DNA of 64,000 nucleotides from Marinilabiliales bacterium. GTDB lineage: Bacteria; Bacteroidota; Bacteroidia; Bacteroidales; SZUA-534. The translations under genes and the position numbers were made by a program. Shown here piece after piece: positions 51,487-60,315 of the stretch. The DNA lies in assembly GCA_003512955.1 (NCBI GenBank), contig DOTG01000015.1, positions 137,243 to 201,242 on the forward strand. Reading direction: 5' to 3'. Below the pieces are notes generated by a model that had not been told where the DNA came from, did no database searches, and saw nothing but the letters and a program-made list of their open reading frames with translations. Numbering within the stretch: position 1 is the first letter of the stretch; every line of letters starts with the position of its first letter.

Positions 51487-52338
51487 ATGATTTTAGAACA
51501 TAAAATGTATGAGCTCTATGGTAAAATGATTTTTGAGAAAGTCATAGTCGAACCTCCTTTTCAAAAACTGAATCCTATGCCTGAAGAGGCATGTTTTTTT
51601 TATGTGATCGAAGGTGTTGGTGAGGCTATTTCTGAAGTTGAAAGACTAAGAATCCCCACCAAAGAATCAGTTTTGCTGAAATGCGGAAATTATATCACAA
51701 AAATGCTCCCTTCAAGTACTTCAAACACATTTCAGACAATAGCTGTCCATTTCCATCCTGCAATTCTAAAAAAAATATATGAAAATGATCTCCCAAAGTT
51801 TTTATTAAACCCCAGCACAGAGATCAGAAGTGGAATGTCAAAAGTGAAAAGTACCATTCTAATTTCCAAATATATTGAAAGCCTGTTGTTTTATTTCGGA
51901 AACCCTGAATTGGTAAATGAAGATTTACTTATCCTAAAATTAAAGGAGATTATTCTTCTTTTAACACAAACAGATGACTCATTGGTAATTAACCAAATTT
52001 TAACAGGTTTATTCTCGCCAACAACTTACTCGTTTACGCAAATTGTTGAAGCACATGTATACTCCGATTTATCCACTGAGGACTTGGCCCAATTAACCAG
52101 CCTGAGCCTTTCTTCATTCAAGAGGGAATTTAGGCGGGTGTATAATGATAGTCCGGCTAACTTTATCAGAAACAAAAAACTTGTGAAGGCGGCAGAATTA
52201 TTGGTAGTTTCTTCGGAAAGAATTACTGATATTGCATATAATTGTGGTTTTAACAATTTAGCACATTTCTCGAAATGTTTTCAGGAAAAATTTGGCAGTT
52301 CACCTTCTACATATAGACTGAACCAAAAACACAAATGA
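51487..52338 (+). CDS. AraC-family transcriptional regulator
   Basis: A 283-residue regulator with an N-terminal cupin-like sensor (FFYVIEGVGEAISEVERLRI ... AVHFHPAILKKIYEN) and the C-terminal double HTH: LSTEDLAQLTSLSLSSFKRE and ERITDIAYNCGFNNLAHFSK-CFQEKFGSSPSTYR. It starts 84 bases after the GDCCVxC gene and may be its own unit or the operon end. A partner START-like gene follows by 78 bases. Confidence 0.9.
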   Translation: MILEHKMYELYGKMIFEKVIVEPPFQKLNPMPEEACFFYVIEGVGEAISEVERLRIPTKESVLLKCGNYITKMLPSSTSNTFQTIAVHFHPAILKKIYENDLPKFLLNPSTEIRSGMSKVKSTILISKYIESLLFYFGNPELVNEDLLILKLKEIILLLTQTDDSLVINQILTGLFSPTTYSFTQIVEAHVYSDLSTEDLAQLTSLSLSSFKREFRRVYNDSPANFIRNKKLVKAAELLVVSSERITDIAYNCGFNNLAHFSKCFQEKFGSSPSTYRLNQKHK

Positions 52339-52415
52339 TTGGCCTTATGGTTTAAATTAACCCGGAATTTACACCCCATCTTTGCAACGTAAAACAAAAT
52401 TTAAAAATTTGGAAG

Positions 52416-52943
52416 ATGGAAAATTTTAAAAAAATCACAACAGAAAACGTGTCAATACATGCTTCAAAGCAAGTGGTGTGGGATATTTTATTTAACCGTT
52501 TCGGCGAAACCTATCTTTTTAACCCAAACCTAGAAGGTTCGCATAAAACGAATGGCAAAAATGGAGAAGTTGGGTGCGAGCGTGAGTGCAGCATCGACAA
52601 AAAAACTAACATTAAAGAACGGATTGTAAAAGCGGAAGAATTTAATTCTTTAACCATTGATATAATTGGTGGCAATATGCCGATGGTAAAAGAGATGCAA
52701 GTTATAATGAAACTGGAACCTGTTTCATTTGATCTAACAAATGTCAGTATTACAGCTTTTTATACTACAAAACCATCATTCATGGGGGGGATCGTAAAGG
52801 GAACGTTTAAAAAAATGCTCTTCAATGTATTGATAGGGCTTAAATATTATCTTGAAACCGGGAATACGGTGTCGAAAAAGAGCTTCAAATCTATTTCAAG
52901 AAAATACAATAATTTAAATGGTAAATTAAGATTCGCGGCGTAA
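52416..52943 (+). CDS. SRPBCC/START-like protein
   Basis: A 175-residue protein: ENVSIHASKQVVWDILFNRF, FNPNLEGSHKTNGKNGEVGC and a long C-terminal helix (MLFNVLIGLKYYLETGNTVS) fit the polyketide-cyclase/SRPBCC fold that binds hydrophobic ligands. Its own promoter seems near: CCCATCTTTGC about 35-45 bases before the ATG resembles the TAnnTTTG box with one change. Function unknown; co-location with AraC suggests regulation by it. Confidence 0.78.
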   Translation: MENFKKITTENVSIHASKQVVWDILFNRFGETYLFNPNLEGSHKTNGKNGEVGCERECSIDKKTNIKERIVKAEEFNSLTIDIIGGNMPMVKEMQVIMKLEPVSFDLTNVSITAFYTTKPSFMGGIVKGTFKKMLFNVLIGLKYYLETGNTVSKKSFKSISRKYNNLNGKLRFAA

Positions 52944-53514
52944 AGCAAATAGGCGATGCCACAATTCGCCTATATTTGCCAATATCTATCCAGGGCTTGC
53001 CTAGAAACCAATAACAAACACATTTAATGTTATTTATAACATATTGTAATGTTTTTGCTGCAAGCTTTTCAAAGCAATACAATAAAAATATTTGTATTTG
53101 AAGTCTTAAAAGGATTTAAGGTGAATAACCCCGTATAGCAATACGGGGTGGGGTATCAGGGATGAACCCAGAAAGGATTCCATTTAATCTGTTTCAATTA
53201 TTTGACCCGCTCCGGGGTCAATATTTTATTTATGGTAAATACCACGGGTTGCACCCATGGTTATTACTTACATGAGGGATTCGCCGTTCAACTTCAACTC
53301 CTTCGGAGTTTTTCAGCAGACCTTACATATTGGTAGATTTATAAGTAACCCCAAATTCAATTAATCCCCATCGGAACGGGATATAGAAAGGTATTGAGGT
53401 TATGCAATTTTTTTAATCGATAAGTAGTATTTTTTTATTTAAAAATTGTCAGGTTTACTATTTCTCCCGACATATAACATAGAAAGTTAAAATAGAACTT
53501 AAAAAATTAGAAGC
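52944..53514. other. Gene-free stretch with a cluster of hairpins
   Basis: The 571 bases between the START-like gene and the peroxiredoxin contain at least four small palindromes (53129-53310) and no gene. See the hairpin entry. The last 80 bases are AT-rich and probably contain the promoter of the peroxiredoxin operon. Confidence 0.6.
53129..53310. repeat. Cluster of intergenic hairpins (REP-like)
   Basis: Four stem-loops in 180 bases: CCCCGTAT-AGCA-ATACGGGG (53129-53148), TTGACCC-GCTCCG-GGGTCAA (53202-53221), ACCACGGGT-TGC-ACCCATGGT with one mismatch (53241-53261) and AACTCC-TTC-GGAGTT (53296-53310). Words such as ACGGGTTGCACCCATGG and TCCTTCGGAG look like REP/BIME-type elements that recur in Bacteroidota spacers. 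No RAYT transposase is in the window. Confidence 0.6.
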
Positions 53515-54081
53515 ATGAAACTACAAGCAGGAAATGCAGCACTTGATTTTGTTACGAAAGATATTTATGGTAACGATGTGAAATTATCGGATTACAGGGG
53601 CAAAAAAATCATTCTCAGTTTTTACCGCAATGTAAGTTGCCCGTTTTGTAACCGCAGGGTACACCAAATTATGGGAAGCAATGTAAAATTGAAGAATGCC
53701 GGTGTACAATTGCTGTTTTTATTTGAAAGCTCGAACGAGAAACTTTCATCTTCGGTATTTCACCAGGGTATAAGTCCATGGCCACTTATTGGCGACCCTG
53801 ACAAAAATATTTACAAAAAATACGGAGTGGAACAATCGACCTTGAAGATGATGAAAACCATGCTGGTAGCCAATGTCGGGCAAGCTAAAAAGGACACTAA
53901 AGACCTGAATTTACCCGCAGACAAAGATGCCAGCATGAACCTGATACCGGCAGATTTCTTTATTGATGAGAATTTTAAAATAGTAAAAGCCCATTATGGA
54001 AAACACCTCGATGATCATGTGGATATTGAAGAATTGAAGGTATTTGCCGATATAGCAAATAATTTCAGAAAAGCTATTTAA
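53515..54081 (+). CDS. Peroxiredoxin-like protein (AhpC/TSA), cytoplasmic
   Basis: A 188-residue protein without a signal peptide. The redox region is FYRNVSCPFCNRRVHQIM (Cys42, Cys45); the insertion after it (SSNEKLSSSVFHQGISPWPL) and the PADFFIDENFKIVKAHYG tail follow the AhpC/TSA pattern. It leads a four-gene operon with DinB, NRDE and DUF6695 genes, starting only after a long gene-free region. Different from the exported peroxiredoxin of the thiol operon. Confidence 0.82.
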   Translation: MKLQAGNAALDFVTKDIYGNDVKLSDYRGKKIILSFYRNVSCPFCNRRVHQIMGSNVKLKNAGVQLLFLFESSNEKLSSSVFHQGISPWPLIGDPDKNIYKKYGVEQSTLKMMKTMLVANVGQAKKDTKDLNLPADKDASMNLIPADFFIDENFKIVKAHYGKHLDDHVDIEELKVFADIANNFRKAI

Positions 54082-54092
54082 TCTGACCAGTT

Positions 54093-54599
54093 ATGAAAAC
54101 AGCCGCAAAAGATAATCTGTTACAGATAAAGGATTTATTGGGTAACTTACCGGTGGAAAATTATACCTCGAAACCTGAAATACTTTCTGGTGCAAGTATC
54201 GGCCAACATGTCCGCCATATTCTTGAATTTTATCTGTTACTGGTTTCAGGTTCATTTTCGGGCACCATCAGCTACGATAAACGGGAACGGGACGTAAGGA
54301 TAGAAAATAACCCTGAATCTGCCAATCAAACCATCGACCGGTTGATTAAGGGGATTGATACATTGGATGTAAATCTTCCTGTAAAACTGGAAGCCGACTA
54401 CACTACCGGAGGAATTGCCCAAAACCATATAAAAAGCTCGGTTGGCAGGGAAATGGCCTATTGTATCGAGCACAGCATCCATCACCAGGCACTAATTAAA
54501 GCTGGTTTGATAGCCCTTGGTATGGGAAATAGTACCGATGCAAACTTTGGTGTGGCCTATTCAACCATCAGGTACCGTAAAGACCAATGTGTACAGTAA
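54093..54599 (+). CDS. DinB-like four-helix protein
   Basis: A 168-residue protein with putative metal ligands SIGQHVRHILEF (His39, His42) and EHSIHHQALI (His127, His130, His131) in a helical bundle. This matches the DinB/YfiT superfamily, which includes the N-terminal domain of ergothioneine EgtB and thiol transferases. The 3' end overlaps the NRDE gene by 13 bases. With a thiol system next door a bacillithiol- or ergothioneine-related transfer role is conceivable, but it is unproven. Confidence 0.75.
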   Translation: MKTAAKDNLLQIKDLLGNLPVENYTSKPEILSGASIGQHVRHILEFYLLLVSGSFSGTISYDKRERDVRIENNPESANQTIDRLIKGIDTLDVNLPVKLEADYTTGGIAQNHIKSSVGREMAYCIEHSIHHQALIKAGLIALGMGNSTDANFGVAYSTIRYRKDQCVQ

Positions 54600-55312
54600 C
54601 TTACATACCACATTTGCGGGATAACCCGTTTGTTCTTACTTCGAACCGGGATGAAAAAGTGCTCCGGCCAACCATTCCTCCTGCTATCTATCATCATGGA
54701 AGTTTTGAAGTAGCATATCCAAAAGATGAAAAAGCCGGCGGTTCATGGATTGCAATGAATAATACCGGAAATGTAAATTGTTTGCTCAATGGTGGTTTCA
54801 TTCCACACAAAAAACAGGAACTCCATACCATAAGCCGGGGGATAATACTTTTAGAGTTTACTTCTTCCGGACTTTCTGCTCATGAGTTTTTTGCACCAAA
54901 AGTATTGGCCAATGTAGAGCCTTTTACCATTGTAGCCGTTAAACACATAAATGGTAATATAGGAGACTTGACAGAGTTTATCTGGGATGGCAATGATAAA
55001 TATTTCCGGCAGATGGATAAAAGCAGCCCTCACATCTGGTCATCAGTAACCTTGTATAACGATGAACACCGCAAAATGAGAAAAGAGTGGTTTGAAAAAT
55101 TTTACAAAGAGGATCGGGATAATATGACGACCGAAAAAATATTGGATTTTCATTCGGGCACCCATTCAAAGGATAATTCAATAAATGTTATCATGTACCG
55201 CGATGGCGGATTAAAGACGGTAAGTATTACACAGGTCTCGGTATCCGATGGACAGTCTAAAATGAGCTATTCCGATTTATTAAATGGTTCTATAAAAAAA
55301 ATCCAATTATGA
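54587..55312 (+). CDS. NRDE/TANGO2-family protein
   Basis: A 241-residue protein opening MCTVTYIP with the N-terminal Cys (Cys2) that is the putative nucleophile and the name motif TSNRDEK, then DEKAGGSWIAMNNTGNVNCL and a WDGNDKYFRQMDK region. TANGO2-like proteins are implicated in haem or lipid handling; the bacterial role is unknown. Overlaps the DinB gene by 13 bases and the DUF6695 gene by four. Confidence 0.85.
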   Translation: MCTVTYIPHLRDNPFVLTSNRDEKVLRPTIPPAIYHHGSFEVAYPKDEKAGGSWIAMNNTGNVNCLLNGGFIPHKKQELHTISRGIILLEFTSSGLSAHEFFAPKVLANVEPFTIVAVKHINGNIGDLTEFIWDGNDKYFRQMDKSSPHIWSSVTLYNDEHRKMRKEWFEKFYKEDRDNMTTEKILDFHSGTHSKDNSINVIMYRDGGLKTVSITQVSVSDGQSKMSYSDLLNGSIKKIQL

Positions 55313-56271
55313 GTTCCAATAATATATATACAGGATTTGCCATTGCCATTGCCTGGCCGCAAACCTATTGCAAACAGCCGGGTGCCTGGTACGACCCTAT
55401 TACATTGCTCTTAGGTATAAACCAAAACAACTATTACAAAGTGGGCCATGCCGCTCTGGTACTTATCGACAGCAAAAACCGGAAAGCCCATTACTTCGAT
55501 TTTGGACGTTACCATACACCTTATCAGCATGGCAGGGTGCGTAGTGCCGAAACTGACCATGACTTGGAGCTAAAAACAACTCCGGTTTTTTCGGAAGACA
55601 GTGAAAGATTGGAAAACTATTGGGATATACTTTACGAATTGCAAAATAACGCTGCCTGTCATGGTGAAGGTGAACTTTACGCATCGTATTGCCCGATACA
55701 TTTTGAACCGGCTTTTGCCAAAGCCAAACAGATGCAGGAAAACAGCCCTATCCCTTACGGGCCTTTCAAAATAAACGGAAGCAACTGTTCCCGGTTTGTA
55801 AATACGGCAATAAGGGCAGGGAAGCCAGGAATCGGGCATTGGTTTAGATTAAATTTCAAAGTACCGCTCTCCCCAAAGCCAATCAGTAATGTAAATGCAC
55901 TGGATAATCGGTTGGTACTGCCAAAATTATCAAAAGGCGAACCCTTTTTCCCGTTGCGGAAATTAGATAAACAGTTGCTGATTGCAACATTGCCGGCTCC
56001 TGAACGGCACCCAAATATTCCTGAAAACGCACAATGGTTAAGCGGCGAGGGAGCCGGTTCATGGTTTGTTTTTGAAGTTGAAAACACCTTGTTAAAAGTT
56101 ATCAGGTATTCTCCACAGGGAGTGATAGAATGCACAGGCTTGTATGAGAATAAGGACGCTATGAAATTATTACAAAACCATAATTCCTGTTCAATAACCT
56201 ACCCAAGTAATTGTAAAACGGTTTCTCTAAAGGTTAATAATTCTAAAGTCAGTTTTAGTTGTACTGTATAG
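55309..56271 (+). CDS. DUF6695-like protein, possible cysteine peptidase fold
   Basis: A 320-residue protein whose start overlaps the NRDE gene by four bases. It has YKVGHAALVLIDSKN (His47) before INGSNCSRFVNTA (Cys160), the order of a permuted NlpC/P60 or LRAT-like Cys/His enzyme. Conserved ASYCPIHFEPAF lies between them. The C-terminal ~100 residues form a beta-rich unit (WFVFEVENTLLKVIRYSPQG). The name DUF6695 is from memory and tentative; the enzyme prediction is inference. Confidence 0.55.
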   Translation: MSSNNIYTGFAIAIAWPQTYCKQPGAWYDPITLLLGINQNNYYKVGHAALVLIDSKNRKAHYFDFGRYHTPYQHGRVRSAETDHDLELKTTPVFSEDSERLENYWDILYELQNNAACHGEGELYASYCPIHFEPAFAKAKQMQENSPIPYGPFKINGSNCSRFVNTAIRAGKPGIGHWFRLNFKVPLSPKPISNVNALDNRLVLPKLSKGEPFFPLRKLDKQLLIATLPAPERHPNIPENAQWLSGEGAGSWFVFEVENTLLKVIRYSPQGVIECTGLYENKDAMKLLQNHNSCSITYPSNCKTVSLKVNNSKVSFSCTV

Positions 56272-56573
56272 ACAATATCTGAACATGTTGGCAGTTATGA
56301 TAAATAGGTAATTTCTTTCTCATCCGGAATAAAGGTTACATCTACGAGATGGTTCAACCCCAATGTATATTTAACACGCTTTTATAATTGGCAACCCATT
56401 TTACAATTAAAGTTGTTTGTCATCCTGACCCGTTTATTTTTTCCAGGAGTCGCTATGTTTTTATTTTATTGGTGTAACTTTGAGTTACGGTCTTCAATCA
56501 CATTGTAAAAAGTGGGATTTTATGTCCCACTTATGAATAGAGATTGAACAATTGAAAAAATATCGAAGAAGAA
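56272..56573. other. Spacer upstream of the LytTR gene
   Basis: About 300 bases with no gene. No terminator is obvious after the DUF6695 gene and no clean TTTG/TAnnTTTG promoter was recognised. Confidence 0.5.
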
Positions 56574-57416
56574 GTGAACCAAAAACCGAGCCCGGTAAAT
56601 CAGGTAATCAACGAAAACCTGACCTTTTATCTAAGTATTTGTTCTGGACTTTTCCTTTTTTTGCTTTTTTTCCAACCTTTCCCTGAAGATTCGTTCGATA
56701 GTAACAACCGCCTGATTTTCGATTTAGGAACAGGCGCCATTGTGTTTTTCTTTCTGGCATCCATTAAAATCAGTTATTTGTGGTATGAGCAACGGACAGG
56801 CTCAAATGCCGATGAACAATTAATCCCGGTATTGCTAAGCAATTTTGCCTTTTTGAGTTTAAGTTCGGCAGCTTTAATCTTCTACTTGCATTTTGTTGGC
56901 ACAGTGGTAATTACATTCTTTGTGGTTTTTAAAGTAGGCCTCATAGGTTTGGTTCTGTTGATAATTGTGAATCTGTATGATAAAATCACCCGCATCAAAC
57001 ATCAAAATGAGATGTTGGTTCTTGAAAAGAAGATTCTTCAAAAACAGGTGGAAAAATATGAAGAAGATATTTTGAACAAAACCATCCAGTTTAGTTCCGA
57101 CAATAACTCAGAAAGCTTGAATTTGAAGATAGCTGAAATTGCTTTGGTAAAGTCGTCGGATAACTACGTGGAGATTGTTTTTAAAGAGGAGGATGTTTTT
57201 AAGAAAAAGGTTATTCGCAACACGTTGAAAAATATTGAATTGCAGATTAAACCCTATTCCAATTTCATACGGTCCCATCGTACAAGCATCGTAAATATAC
57301 ATTATATCGATAAACTGAGCCGTAACTTCAACCAACATTGGATTTCCATCAAGGGTTACCAGGAGACAGTGCCGGTTTCGCGCCAATACTTGTTAAAGTT
57401 AAAAGAGACCCTTTAA
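56574..57416 (+). CDS. Membrane-bound LytTR-family DNA-binding protein
   Basis: A 280-residue regulator with four transmembrane helices in the first ~145 residues, a linker coiled coil (NEMLVLEKKILQKQVEKYEE) and a C-terminal LytTR domain (about 180-280; ALVKSSDNYVEIVFKEED, RSHRTSIVNIHYIDKLSRNF, VPVSRQYLLKLKE). No in-frame ATG precedes it, so the GTG at 56574 is used. Membrane-bound LytTR proteins usually sense an envelope or small-molecule signal. Next gene is the B12-radical-SAM enzyme 120-140 bases downstream. Confidence 0.85.
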   Translation: MNQKPSPVNQVINENLTFYLSICSGLFLFLLFFQPFPEDSFDSNNRLIFDLGTGAIVFFFLASIKISYLWYEQRTGSNADEQLIPVLLSNFAFLSLSSAALIFYLHFVGTVVITFFVVFKVGLIGLVLLIIVNLYDKITRIKHQNEMLVLEKKILQKQVEKYEEDILNKTIQFSSDNNSESLNLKIAEIALVKSSDNYVEIVFKEEDVFKKKVIRNTLKNIELQIKPYSNFIRSHRTSIVNIHYIDKLSRNFNQHWISIKGYQETVPVSRQYLLKLKETL

Positions 57417-57511
57417 CTGCAAATGGGGCGAATGCCCGTTACCCACGAAAATGGTTCTTTACCCCAATCCCGGCTAATATCCCATATAATTATTCACCCT
57501 TGCCCCATATT

Positions 57512-57543
57512 TTTGCCCCATATTTCAATAGCCTATAATTTTG
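57512..57543 (+). promoter_or_regulatory. Promoter of the B12-radical-SAM gene
   Basis: TTTG at 57512-57515 and TAATTTTG at 57536-57543 are separated by 20 bases, a good match to the Bacteroidetes consensus. The first ATG codons at 57556 and 57562 follow closely, so the leader would be very short. Confidence 0.65.
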
Positions 57544-57555
57544 AGGGAAAGTTTT

Positions 57556-59043
57556 ATGGCCATGAATGCACTGTTACTTTATCCCAAATGCCCCGATACC
57601 TATTGGAGCTTTAAACATGCTTTAAAATTTATCTCGAAAAAAGCAGTAAACATCCCCTTGGGGATTCTGACCGTGTCGTCGTTGCTTCCAGGAACATGGA
57701 AAAAAAAGTTTGTTGATTTGAATGTTTCCAAGCTTCATAACAGTGATATACTCTGGGCCGATATGGTTTTTATCAGCGCCATGACCATCCAGCAGGAATC
57801 GGTAAAAGAAATTGTTGCAACTTGTAAAAAGTTAAATAAAAAAATTGTAGCCGGCGGACCTCTGTTTACCGAAGAATACGAACAATTCCCTGATATTGAT
57901 TATTTCGTACTGAACGAAGCAGAAATCACTCTCCCGCTTTTTCTTGACGACCTAGCCAATCATGCTCCAAAGCGGGTTTACCAAACACGGCAATTTGCCG
58001 ACATCACCCTTTCGCCCATCCCGGATTATTCATTGATTAAGCATAAAAGATACGCCGGGGCTACCATTCAATATTCGCGTGGATGCCCTTACGATTGTGA
58101 ATTTTGTGATATAACCGCGTTATTCGGGCAGAAGGTCCGCACCAAAAAAACTGGACAGATTTTGGCAGAATTGGAACAGATATACCAGGTAGGTTGGCGC
58201 GGCAGTGTCTTTTTTGTAGATGATAACTTTATTGGTCACAAGCAAAAATTGAAAAATGAATTGCTGCCTGCCATCACCAACTGGATGGCTCAAAAAAATT
58301 ATCCCTTTATATTTACCACTGAGGCATCAATTAACTTGGCCGACGATAAAGTTTTGATGGAAATGATGTATAAAGCGGGGTTTACCAAGGTGTTTGTGGG
58401 GATTGAAACTCCCGAAGAATCCTGTTTGATGGAATGCAACAAACTTCAGAACAAACAACGGAATTTGTTGGAAAGTGTAAATAACATTCAAAAGCAGGGG
58501 ATGGAAGTTACTGCCGGGTTTATTGTGGGATTCGATAACGACCCCTCGAACATTTTTCAACGGCAGGTGGACCTCATCCAAAGAAGCGGTATTGTAACCG
58601 CCATGGTAGGGCTTTTGAATGCTCCCCGCTTATCAAAACTTTACATTCGGCTGAAGAACGAGGGGCGGATTCTTGATGATTGCACCGGCGATAATACCAA
58701 CTACAGCATGAATTTTATTCCAATGATGGATAAAAACGAGTTGTTGCTGGGCTATCAACAAATTATTCATGATATTTATTCAAGCAAATCTTACGATGAG
58801 CGCGTCCGCGTGTATTTAAAGCAATATACCCCCCCTTTTAGGCAGAGGAAAGGAATTAATTTTGATGAATTTAAAGCACTCCTTAAGTCCGTTGTGTTTT
58901 TAGGCATCATCAACCGGGGCCGGAAATATTATTGGAAACTTTTGGCATGGAGCCTCTGGAACCGACCAAGATTAATTCCTTTGGCAATAACATATAGTAT
59001 CTATGGCTATCATTTCAGAAAAGTATTTCGTAACCTGTCATAA
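57556..59043 (+). CDS. B12-binding domain radical SAM protein
   Basis: About 495 residues. N-terminal cobalamin-binding-type domain (NALLLYPKCPDTYWSFKHAL ... KKIVAGGPLFTEEY), then the radical SAM motif CPYDCEFC (Cys177, Cys181, Cys184 from this start) in YSRGCPYDCEFCDITALF, and a DUF4070-like C-terminal domain. The typical H of the B12-binding His motif is not obvious, so cobalamin binding could be base-off or lost. Family members do methylation or ring rearrangements in lipids, hopanoids or peptides; substrate unknown. No peptide precursor was found nearby. Confidence 0.87.
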   Translation: MAMNALLLYPKCPDTYWSFKHALKFISKKAVNIPLGILTVSSLLPGTWKKKFVDLNVSKLHNSDILWADMVFISAMTIQQESVKEIVATCKKLNKKIVAGGPLFTEEYEQFPDIDYFVLNEAEITLPLFLDDLANHAPKRVYQTRQFADITLSPIPDYSLIKHKRYAGATIQYSRGCPYDCEFCDITALFGQKVRTKKTGQILAELEQIYQVGWRGSVFFVDDNFIGHKQKLKNELLPAITNWMAQKNYPFIFTTEASINLADDKVLMEMMYKAGFTKVFVGIETPEESCLMECNKLQNKQRNLLESVNNIQKQGMEVTAGFIVGFDNDPSNIFQRQVDLIQRSGIVTAMVGLLNAPRLSKLYIRLKNEGRILDDCTGDNTNYSMNFIPMMDKNELLLGYQQIIHDIYSSKSYDERVRVYLKQYTPPFRQRKGINFDEFKALLKSVVFLGIINRGRKYYWKLLAWSLWNRPRLIPLAITYSIYGYHFRKVFRNLS

Positions 59044-59340
59044 ATGATTGAAAATTTAAATCACAGGCTCTGCTATGTACGCATTCAGCCACTTGTAAAC
59101 ATCAAACATTTACCAACCGGATGCAGGTAAGCACGTTTGCCCGTGTGTAAGTTTTTTTTGCTCTTGTATCAATAAAACCAGGTATCTAAAAGCCGGCGGA
59201 TGCAAAAAGAGTGGCCGGCATTTAAACATTTTATTGACACAATCTTTTTTAGTAACTTAAACCATTAAAAATTCTTTTGCTTCTACATGATTCAACATTT
59301 TGATAGATGCAGCAATCCATTATTTTAGGTCTTATTCAAA
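59044..59340. other. Spacer after the radical SAM gene
   Basis: Almost 300 bases with no gene. An eight-T run at about 59150 after a weak CACG...CGTG stem may be an imperfect terminator. A GCCGGC word occurs twice (about 59192 and 59214). Confidence 0.4.
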
Positions 59341-59697
59341 TTATTGGCTTTTACCATTATATATGATTATTTTTTCCCCTTTGAATTTTTCTTTCAAATG
59401 TACAAAGGCATTATAAATACCTTGTATAAAACGTTTGGTCCGGAGCAAATCGAAGAGGCAATTGGCTGCAACAACAGTCGATACTGCTTTTCCGTATTCT
59501 AAATAGGTATCATTATTTTTTTCATTAGTGAAGGCTCCGATTCCTGTTATTTCGAAATAGACTTCATGTATTTCTTCAAGGGCTTTTTTAGCTGGTAATA
59601 ATCGTCGGTGTTATCGATAAAAACCCCGGCAGCGTTTTTAACTATTTGCCTGATAGTCCATGTTTTATATTCTGACTTTTAGTTTTGCGCACGTTTT
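59341..59697 (-). pseudogene. Broken SAM-methyltransferase-like gene, N-terminal part only
   Basis: The minus strand carries coding-like sequence without an intact frame. One frame reads ALEEIHEVYFEITGIGAFTN ... EYGKAVSTVVAANCLFDLLR ... FKGEKIIIYNGKS and then stops. Upstream residues VKNAAGVFIDNTDDYYQLK are in another frame, joined at a run of six T/A bases (59584-59589). The text resembles the N-terminal part of a family of Bacteroidota SAM-dependent methyltransferases that continue with a GxGxF SAM site just where this one ends. So it looks frameshifted and truncated. Confidence 0.5.
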
Positions 59698-59743
59698 TTT
59701 GTAAAATGATTTATTGGACATGCTGATAATTAAAGCGACTGAA

Positions 59744-60214
59744 CTAACTGGTACTCATTTTTAAATATACATCGTCTTCGTCAATTATTTTAAATCCGAG
59801 GGTTGAATAAAGCTTTAATGCGGCGTTGTTTTTAGCAACTTTTAACGTAACTTTTTTATTTTCAACACTTGCCTGTTCAATAAGCTCCTTAATAACCTGG
59901 GAACCTATTCCCTTTCCCTGAAAATTATTGTGGATAATAATATCTACAATGTGGTATGTGTCGGCTTTAGTAAGTAATAACCAACCAACCGGAACATTTT
60001 CTATTTCAATAATAAATCCATTGGCATTAGGGAATTGCTTTCGATAGCTATCTTCCTGTGCTTTAAATTGCATTTCAAGTAAAGAAACAAGTATCTCGCT
60101 GGGCCAGTTGAATGCCAAAAGTTCAGATGTTTTATACTGAAAGAATAATTCTTTTATAAAATCGTTATAAGAATTATCGCCTTCTTTGTAAGTTATTTGC
60201 ATAGAAAAAGTCAT
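59744..60214 (-). CDS. GNAT-family N-acetyltransferase
   Basis: A 156-residue protein with the acetyl-CoA motif IIIHNNFQGKGIGSQVIKEL and the closing pattern NNAALKLYSTLGFKIIDED, both standard for GNAT. The substrate is unknown; homologues acetylate proteins, polyamines or antibiotics. It is separated from the tail-collar genes by a terminator, but a GNAT is a frequent neighbour of such triplets. A second in-frame Met (base 60202) is an alternative start. Confidence 0.82.
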   Translation of the reverse strand: MTFSMQITYKEGDNSYNDFIKELFFQYKTSELLAFNWPSEILVSLLEMQFKAQEDSYRKQFPNANGFIIEIENVPVGWLLLTKADTYHIVDIIIHNNFQGKGIGSQVIKELIEQASVENKKVTLKVAKNNAALKLYSTLGFKIIDEDDVYLKMSTS

Positions 60215-60228
60215 TTAGATAATCATTA

Positions 60229-60277
60229 TTTAAAAAAAATCCGGGAAATAAGTTTACAAAACTCATCTTCCCGGATT
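60229..60277 (-). terminator. Terminator of the tail-collar operon
   Basis: AATCCGGGAA (60238-60247) and TTCCCGGATT (60268-60277) form a perfect ten-base stem. On the minus strand it is followed by a run of T (bases 60239 to 60232), giving a rho-independent terminator for the genes upstream on that strand. Confidence 0.8.
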
Positions 60278-60315
60278 AAATAAAGCAAATTCCATTAATT
60301 CATTTTGTAATGAAT

